A DNA stretch of 43,113 bases, taken from the NCBI GenBank assembly GCA_903926205.1, contig CAIYID010000066.1, positions 1-43,113 on the forward strand. Direction: 5' to 3'. Of the stretch, positions 35,901 to 40,739 are shown piece by piece; the stretch's first letter is position 1; each line of letters opens with the position of its first letter. The notes under the pieces are model-generated. The model saw only the letters and a program-made list of their open reading frames with translations. It made no database searches and was not told where the DNA came from. This DNA is from an uncultured Bdellovibrionales bacterium (GTDB lineage: Bacteria > Bdellovibrionota > Bdellovibrionia > Bdellovibrionales > Bdellovibrionaceae). A program made the translations under genes and the position numbers.

Positions 35901-36255
35901 TTCCACGTTTCTCTGCTTCCTCTCGGATGAACTGAAATTCAGGAACTACTAACATTTTGAGTGAAGCTTGCTCTGAAAGTTCGTTCGCCGTAATAGTTTT
36001 AAAAGTTTTCGTTTGATGCTCATCGAGAGTCTTTTTGTCTTCAGACAGAAGGATTTGTAATGAGCGATTAGAAAGAACCTCTCGACAAAAAAGCGGACTG
36101 GTCATCGCCACGGATGAACTAATAACTAAAAAAAAGAAAAGCAGTACCCTTAAAACGTCGCCGATCATTAGACAACGAGCTTGTGTCTTTAGGCTTAACA
36201 CCTGTTTAATATTTAAACAGGCTCTTCGCTTTAAATTGAGCTCACGTTTGAACAT
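32944..36255 (-). CDS. Exported multidomain paralogue B
   Basis: 1103 aa, colinear with paralogue A. The ATG at 36255 follows GAGAGG. The N-terminus has a basic stretch carrying the palindrome-encoded ACLNIKQVLS, a hydrophobic signal helix (LRVLLFFFLVISSSVA), then Cys57. Domains: nucleotidyltransferase-like part (GGTASS 125-130, DLDIVVD 166-172), a WWLNREPLRSK linker at 384-394, the ART-like segment with His414 (VAHET), Tyr454 (GKGFYTR) and Glu492 (HEDFILF), helical region to 715, ankyrin-like repeats 715-800 and an FGE-sulfatase/C-type-lectin-like domain 818-1103 (FVPIEPKSFM, PTEAEYEFALR, LRGGSMW, GFRIVRD). The spacing of 39 residues from GG to DLD is much longer than in standard nucleotidyltransferases. 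It lies 48 bp after paralogue C and is last in the array. Function unknown. Confidence 0.8.
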   Translation of the reverse strand: MFKRELNLKRRACLNIKQVLSLKTQARCLMIGDVLRVLLFFFLVISSSVAMTSPLFCREVLSNRSLQILLSEDKKTLDEHQTKTFKTITANELSEQASLKMLVVPEFQFIREEAEKRGIRVWLFGGTASSYLHYVKWNLAREKGLNQLQADRFDFDYTNIFRSTQDLDIVVDGTSEEAREFQKTIAKKFPHFLGAKAAKWEVRALRTRMGNPGEIGYKEALLGDDDFSKQNSDSNSLGMVEVTHSKEPVVRDLRHWDAIDSPFLQDALNDRISFFRSADHFTTSRAKTGQNPEILSVTRLLVKAFQYELKFSEKDFKLMKSIVDHFDPQQLQNPEAQRRLEDTAKKLIMHATNIEYAMNMLDELGLRKKLIEMGDKNKIDSMSWWLNREPLRSKSIGRSSGQTAKELGIEIVAHETNNFFAYESITRAHSGEPNVLESRENTFGERAALGKGFYTRQGRKGATSSGLTIRFTVDPNAREGSIEEGGDFTCHEDFILFHNKKALSVIPESLNFSLNDLIRMAESQEFEVDHSDLALVEKFKRKLNVTKITDELQKLIDSGSEEDFDQLAHILSMFQTSVLREFIPLETYNLVVRNVYFKIEAFAKSNREQDIIHYIKTLGPIKGTLEDLGLLKKRDFLDYLDHVSTAPGASLQIWKAAVFEKLLFIRNFEGLPDLKKLFSNSQLVLLRAEIGTWRTSKDERKRKFSFDQNLKWQDAIKNGDVKKLEALIGSGIVDINHKNANDYSALMIAAYHRKDKLIDWLIQHPDFDLFAKNNQGFNQIEQLQRLGKNELVNKIARARRDIQVSQEKVPERNKDGSPIIDFVPIEPKSFMRDSQAPAFVTLTKPFEIMSVATTRNVWGEIAEVLKSNYPREYDELNSDPSYFKGELPGPKWKEGINKLSKMAKSLAQQFSTPSFFRLEGGNRPVEQVSYYDVMKWFEGLNKLSLTNNDKIQSILLRLFPGHRKGHFYRLPTEAEYEFALRNQGLADGYYSIGNLEEDLEASAWTFENSDKQTHPVGQKKPTMINGKPVYDLQGNITTWVTDAFTKDLSGGIDPQALQAGREICLRGGSMWDYNAYLFISFRRSVEPSYLAKNIGFRIVRDKL
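36201..36221. repeat. Perfect inverted repeat inside start of paralogue B
   Basis: CCTGTTTAA-TAT-TTAAACAGG: perfect 9 bp arms around a 3 bp centre, at coding nucleotides 35-55. Compared with the copy in the macrodomain gene, one T-A pair in the arms is replaced symmetrically by C-G, as expected for a dyad or hairpin under selection. Confidence 0.8.
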
Positions 36256-36303
36256 AAGACCTCTCGTCTTAATGTTTCAAAGAACATACCCGCAAGTCTG
36301 AGC

Positions 36304-39300
36304 TTATTCAGCAGCCCTTATAAGACGGAAACTGAGCATACTCCGAGCGTAAGCAGGCTGTTCATGATATCCAGAAGAGGATCGTACATTGCGAGCCCTG
36401 AGATCAAAATTTCCACCTCGAATAAGACGATCGATTTTCTTGACTCCACCAAATTCCGATCGCCGTATATCCTTGACCCATTTATGGACGTTACCATGAA
36501 GATCGTAAATCGGTTTTCCATTATAAAAAACTGGTTTCTTTGAACCCACATTATGAACTCTGTAATGAAGATCGTTAGGTTTCTGGAATACGGCATACTT
36601 CTCTAAATCTTCTTCGCCTTTACCGTGGGAATAATCACTCTCCGCAACTCCGCCCAGGCGGGAAACAAACTCCCACTGAGCTGCGGTTGGTAGATCATAT
36701 TTTTGGCCTCGCTGATGGCCAGGAAATAAGTCCCCTAGGATCTGCTGAACATTTCCCTTATCCAGTGCTGATAATTCATTTAATCCTTTTAACCACTCTT
36801 CAATCCGGTCAAAGGATACATAATCAACGGGCTTAGATTCACCATCGGTACTAAACGGTGAGCTATTAAAAGTGCTGTCTAGTAATTGGTATTCTTTGGC
36901 AAGATCAGCCACTCGACGGTATGTTTCTTTGGTCGTATCGACTGACATGAATTCAAATGATTTTGGAATCGTCGTAAAAACTTTATTTTGTTCAGGTCCC
37001 ATCATAAAAGAGCCAGGCTCGATTCGTACAAAGTCCACGATCGGAGTTCCTTCCGGATATTGAGTGGTTTTAAGTTCGAGGTTTCGCTCTTTAACAACAA
37101 ATTTTCTAGCTTGCACTTCAGGCCTTAGTTCCTGAATAAGATCGGCGATGCTTGCTTTTCCACTTAATCGCAATTGCTCCACTTCTGTGAATCCAGATTT
37201 ATTTTTTGAATTGAAATCAAAGTCGGGATTATGCAATAGCCAAGTAATAAGAAAGACTTGCTTGTAGTACTCTGCCAATTGCAACATTGAAACTTGACTG
37301 AGATTTTTGTGATTAATATCAAAAAGATTCGAAGCGATAAGAGCCTTAAGTCTTTGCCTGTCACCACTTTCGACCGCGTTAGACCATACACAATTTAATT
37401 CTGCAGCGAATTTTCTTTTTCTTGGATTGCTCGACTTATGCCACTCATAAACCTCGGGCATTATTTTTTTAATGAATGTTTTAAATTCAGTGGGTGCGGA
37501 CTCACTCCGCTGAGTGAGATATTGTTCGAAATTTTCATTTGACTGCAATAATTCAAAAAGAGCCTGTTCTCTCACGGAAAAATTGATCGTCGGTGATTGG
37601 ATCAGTTCTGTAAGATAATCAAAAAAATGCTCGGACTTGAAAACGCCCATCGAGTCAATCAACTTAATTATTGGACCAAGGGTTTTGATGTATTTCAGGA
37701 TCTCCTTATCGTTCGAAGAATGACTTGTCGCTGAAACTCGAAGAAATATATTCTTAGCCACAGCAGAAAAAACTTCTTTAGAAATAAAAATTTCAACATT
37801 TGGCGTTTGAAAAGAGTACAGCATATCAATTAGATGCTGATGGTCTTTTTCAGAGCCAGAGGCTAGAAGTTTTTCAAATTCGTCGGTGATTTTTGCGACA
37901 TTCAATTTTCTTTTAAATTTTTCGACTAGGGCTAAGTCTGAGTGGTCCACTTCGAATTCATTAGACTCCGCCATCTTTACTAAATCACTCAAACTAAAAT
38001 TAAGAGATTCAGGAATGACTTTTAAAGCTTTCTTATTATGAAATAAAATATAATTTTCTTTACGGATAAAATCACCACCTTCTTCCGCGGTCCCCTCTCG
38101 AGCGCTGGGATCAACTGTGAATCTGATTGTCAAACCACTCAAAGCAGCACCCTTTCTCCCTTGACGCGTATAAAAGCCATTTCCGAAAAAGGCTTTTTCT
38201 CCAATCGTATTTTCTCTCGACACTAGAACATTCGGCTCACCGGAATGAGCACGGATGATGGACTCGTAGGCAAGCAAACTGTTCGTCTCATGAGCGACCA
38301 CATCGATTCCCAGCTCCCTGGCTGTGAGACCTGAGAATTGTCCGACAGGTTTAGATCGAAGTGGTTCTTTATTCAACCACCAGCTCACACTGTTCAATTC
38401 TTCCTTATTACCCATCTCGATAAGTTTTTTTCTGAGTCCTAACTTGTCCAGCATATTCATTGCGTACTCAATATTATTGGCGTGTATAATCAACTTCTTG
38501 GCCGTGTCATCAAAGCGTCGACGTGCAACCACTGACAGGTGTTGGGGATCGAATTGAGCCACGATCTCTTTCATTTCTTTAAATTCTGCCTCTGAAAAAT
38601 TGAGCTGATACTGAAAGGCCTTTACTAAAAGTCGCGTGACAGAAAGAATTTCAGGATTTTCTCCAGCTTTTGCTCGAGAAGTTGTGAAGTGTTCACGACT
38701 TCTAAAAAAACTAATCCGGTCGTTCAACGCATCTTGCAAGAATGGACTGTCGATAGAATCCCAGTGACGTAAATCTCGGACCACTGGCTCTTTAGAATGA
38801 GTGACTTCGACCATACCAAGAGAATTAGAATCGGAATTTTGATTATTAAAGTCTTCATCTCCAAGAAGCGCTTCTTTATAACCTAGCTCACCAGGTTTTC
38901 CCATGCGAGTTCTTAATGTGCGCACTTCCCATTTTGCCGCTTTGGATCCGAGAAAATGAGGATATTTCTCAGCAATCGTCTTTTGAAATTCACTTGCTTG
39001 CTCAGCCGAGCCATCCACGACAATATCTAAATCTTGAGTGCTTCTGAAAATATTGGTGTAATCAAAGTCAAAACGATCTGCTTGTAACTGATTGAGACCT
39101 TTTTCCCGTACCAAATTCCACTTTACATAATGAAGATAACTCGAAGCCGTTCCGCCAAAGAGCCACACACGAATTCCCCGTTTCTCTGCTTCCGCGCGAA
39201 TGAATTGAAATTCAGGAACGACCAACATTTTGTGTGCGGCTTCCGCAGAAAGTGCTTTCGCTGAAATTCTAGTCGGATTTTTTCTCAGCCCGGGTCGAAT

Positions 39301-39447
39301 TTCCGCATTACTTTCATCTTTAGCCAAAGATCCTTGCAGAAAGTCCGAAGTTAGCACCTCGTTACAAAGAAGAGTTCTTGTTACGCCAATGGATGAGCTA
39401 ATAATTGCAAAAGAAAAAATAAATATTCTTAAAATAATAAAATTCAT
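36304..39447 (-). CDS. Exported multidomain paralogue C
   Basis: 1047 aa, the third paralogue. The start is firm: AAAGGA lies 4 bp before the ATG. It has a short, normal signal peptide (FIILRIFIFSFAIISSSIG) and lacks the basic palindrome-bearing N-terminal stretch of A and B. Then come the Cys (TLLCNEV), the GGTASS and DLDIVVD nucleotidyltransferase-like motifs, the ART-like VAHETN / GNGFYTR / KENYILF set, a helical region, ankyrin-like repeats, and an FGE-like domain (FVRIEPGSFMMGPE, PTAAQWEFVSR, IRGGNF, FRLIRAAE). The C-terminal domain is shorter than in A and B. It precedes paralogue B by 48 bp and follows the macrodomain gene after about 300 bp. Confidence 0.8.
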   Translation of the reverse strand: MNFIILRIFIFSFAIISSSIGVTRTLLCNEVLTSDFLQGSLAKDESNAEIRPGLRKNPTRISAKALSAEAAHKMLVVPEFQFIRAEAEKRGIRVWLFGGTASSYLHYVKWNLVREKGLNQLQADRFDFDYTNIFRSTQDLDIVVDGSAEQASEFQKTIAEKYPHFLGSKAAKWEVRTLRTRMGKPGELGYKEALLGDEDFNNQNSDSNSLGMVEVTHSKEPVVRDLRHWDSIDSPFLQDALNDRISFFRSREHFTTSRAKAGENPEILSVTRLLVKAFQYQLNFSEAEFKEMKEIVAQFDPQHLSVVARRRFDDTAKKLIIHANNIEYAMNMLDKLGLRKKLIEMGNKEELNSVSWWLNKEPLRSKPVGQFSGLTARELGIDVVAHETNSLLAYESIIRAHSGEPNVLVSRENTIGEKAFFGNGFYTRQGRKGAALSGLTIRFTVDPSAREGTAEEGGDFIRKENYILFHNKKALKVIPESLNFSLSDLVKMAESNEFEVDHSDLALVEKFKRKLNVAKITDEFEKLLASGSEKDHQHLIDMLYSFQTPNVEIFISKEVFSAVAKNIFLRVSATSHSSNDKEILKYIKTLGPIIKLIDSMGVFKSEHFFDYLTELIQSPTINFSVREQALFELLQSNENFEQYLTQRSESAPTEFKTFIKKIMPEVYEWHKSSNPRKRKFAAELNCVWSNAVESGDRQRLKALIASNLFDINHKNLSQVSMLQLAEYYKQVFLITWLLHNPDFDFNSKNKSGFTEVEQLRLSGKASIADLIQELRPEVQARKFVVKERNLELKTTQYPEGTPIVDFVRIEPGSFMMGPEQNKVFTTIPKSFEFMSVDTTKETYRRVADLAKEYQLLDSTFNSSPFSTDGESKPVDYVSFDRIEEWLKGLNELSALDKGNVQQILGDLFPGHQRGQKYDLPTAAQWEFVSRLGGVAESDYSHGKGEEDLEKYAVFQKPNDLHYRVHNVGSKKPVFYNGKPIYDLHGNVHKWVKDIRRSEFGGVKKIDRLIRGGNFDLRARNVRSSSGYHEQPAYARSMLSFRLIRAAE

Positions 39448-39746
39448 TAAGTCCTTTCCAAAGTAAAAGTCTCAATTTATTTTTGGTTCAGTCGGTGCAA
39501 TTGCTTTTCTGCGTCGGCACGTAAAAATGTTTGCCAGCCTTTTATCACCGGCAACCACTCTTCTATTCGATTTGCAGAGACAAAAAAAGAACTACAGCTG
39601 TCAAACTTTGATACATGGGCATCTCCTAAACAGGGATAAAAAATCGACTGAGTCCATTGAGTTCTTCATGACTCCAGTAATTGCAACCGGTGTACCAAAA
39701 ATTCAATGAATACGAGAATTTGATTTATACTTTGTTTCTAATTACT
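39448..39746. other. 299 bp gap between paralogue C and the macrodomain gene
   Basis: No complete gene is convincing here. The region just upstream of paralogue C should contain its ribosome binding site (AAAGGA) and possibly a promoter. On the minus strand it contains a start-less open frame, described separately, and a short ATG frame with AGGAG upstream whose 17-residue peptide begins MYQSLTAVVLF. I see no terminator hairpin or RNA gene. Confidence 0.5.
39477..39665 (-). pseudogene. Possible gene remnant, C-terminal fragment
   Basis: A 62-codon minus-strand frame without any ATG, bounded by stops at 39668-39666 and 39479-39477. Its translation looks like the end of a real protein (LGDAHVSKFDSC, RIEEWLPVIKGW, AEKQLHRLNQK). 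Just upstream a second frame reads GTPVAITGVMKNSMDSV before ending, as if a frameshift had split one gene. I cannot name a family. Chance open frame is the alternative. Confidence 0.3.
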
Positions 39747-40685
39747 TTATTTTCTAGTGATTATTTTCAACCACTCAATTATTTCTGCATGAGCTTCTTG
39801 ATTGATTTCTTTTTCTCTTCCTGTCGCGCGAGCAATGATGCCTGATAATCCTCCGCCAAAAGTCACTTCCATATTAGCGGCATTGACAATCGCACTGGCC
39901 CCATGTTGTTTAAAATCGGTTATTGAACCATTGACTACTGACACATTTGACAAATCGAAATCATCTTCAAGGTTTTTTAAAGCTTGTTTAAAAAGTTCTG
40001 TGTCCTTCTCTCCAAAGGTCATAAATCGTATTTCTATGGACCCGTGTTCTTGCAAAGTTGTTTCTACGATGAGATTTGCGAGTTCTTGGGGTTCAACTCC
40101 AATTCGCTTCGCAAAGACTCCGCCACCAATAAATGGAATAGCAATTCTTTTGTGATTATACTGAAAAGCTAAAATCAGGGAGTTCTTTATAGAAGTGGAA
40201 ATACTTTCTAAAGTCGGCTCAAAAACACCGCCTTTTCTTTCCATAGCGCCTGTGGCTGCGTGAATAATAGCTGTTATGCCTGTCGGCCCGAGATCACCCG
40301 AACTTGTCATCAATGCAGAACCTCGCGGAAGAACTCCGGCGTTTAAAACCTCTTGTGTTAAGCTGGAAGGATCAAGAGCTAAGGCAATACGAGTTGAATG
40401 ATTTTTGGTTAACATTGATGACTCCTCCCTAAGGAAGACCTCGGACTCATTTTTTTTAAACGAAACTTTTGAAATGAATTTCGCAAAGCCGCGATGAAAT
40501 TGATTTCGTGACTCAAGTAAAGCAGAGCATTTTAAAGGCTCAGCCTGGGCTGTGCTCACGACAAATATGGCAATTACGACCAATGCCGCTAGCTTTGATT
40601 TAAAACTAGCCCGCACTTTTTTGGCAAGCCCCTGTCTAAATATTAGACAGCAAACGCGCTTAATCTGAATCTGGCTCTTAATCAT
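39747..40685 (-). CDS. Secreted, apparently circularly permuted macrodomain protein
   Basis: Macrodomains bind ADP-ribose and often remove it from proteins. Here the two halves appear in reverse order. Residues about 105-215 match the C-terminal half (GSALMTSSGDLG, ITAIIHAATGAM, KRIAIPFIGGGVFAKR, IRFMTFGEKD), and the final 65 residues match the N-terminal half (VSVVNGSITDF, SAIVNAANMEVTFGGGLSGIIARATG split here by my reading into VNAAN and GGGLSG). The ligand-binding VNAAN and GGGLSG motifs are intact. I place the start at 40685, preceded by TTGAGG with 5 bp spacing; this gives 312 aa with a basic stretch, a signal helix (LAALVVIAIFVVSTAQA) and a Cys shortly after, like paralogues A and B. 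An ATG at 40718 lacks a good site. It lies between paralogues D and C on the same strand. Confidence 0.75.
   Translation of the reverse strand: MIKSQIQIKRVCCLIFRQGLAKKVRASFKSKLAALVVIAIFVVSTAQAEPLKCSALLESRNQFHRGFAKFISKVSFKKNESEVFLREESSMLTKNHSTRIALALDPSSLTQEVLNAGVLPRGSALMTSSGDLGPTGITAIIHAATGAMERKGGVFEPTLESISTSIKNSLILAFQYNHKRIAIPFIGGGVFAKRIGVEPQELANLIVETTLQEHGSIEIRFMTFGEKDTELFKQALKNLEDDFDLSNVSVVNGSITDFKQHGASAIVNAANMEVTFGGGLSGIIARATGREKEINQEAHAEIIEWLKIITRK
40632..40650. repeat. Perfect inverted repeat inside start of macrodomain gene
   Basis: CTGTCTAA-ATA-TTAGACAG: perfect 8 bp arms around a 3 bp centre, at coding nucleotides 36-54 from the ATG at 40685. The centre (nucleotide 45) is identical to the centre in paralogues A and B, although the surrounding proteins differ. 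Confidence 0.8.
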
Positions 40686-40739
40686 CACTACCTCAATTTC
40701 CTGAGGAGCAGAAGTCATGCCGTTAAAGAAGTCAGCGAA

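Noticed and set aside
36085-36087. Lipoprotein processing at the conserved Cys after the signal peptides of paralogues A-C and the macrodomain protein
   Set aside because: The preceding residues (for example SAPQ, SPLF, EPLK) do not match a lipobox; signal peptidase I cleavage just before is more likely.
39527-39709. 60-codon plus-strand frame in the gap between paralogue C and the macrodomain gene
   Set aside because: No ribosome binding site, no recognisable motif, and the opposite strand shows more protein-like sequence.
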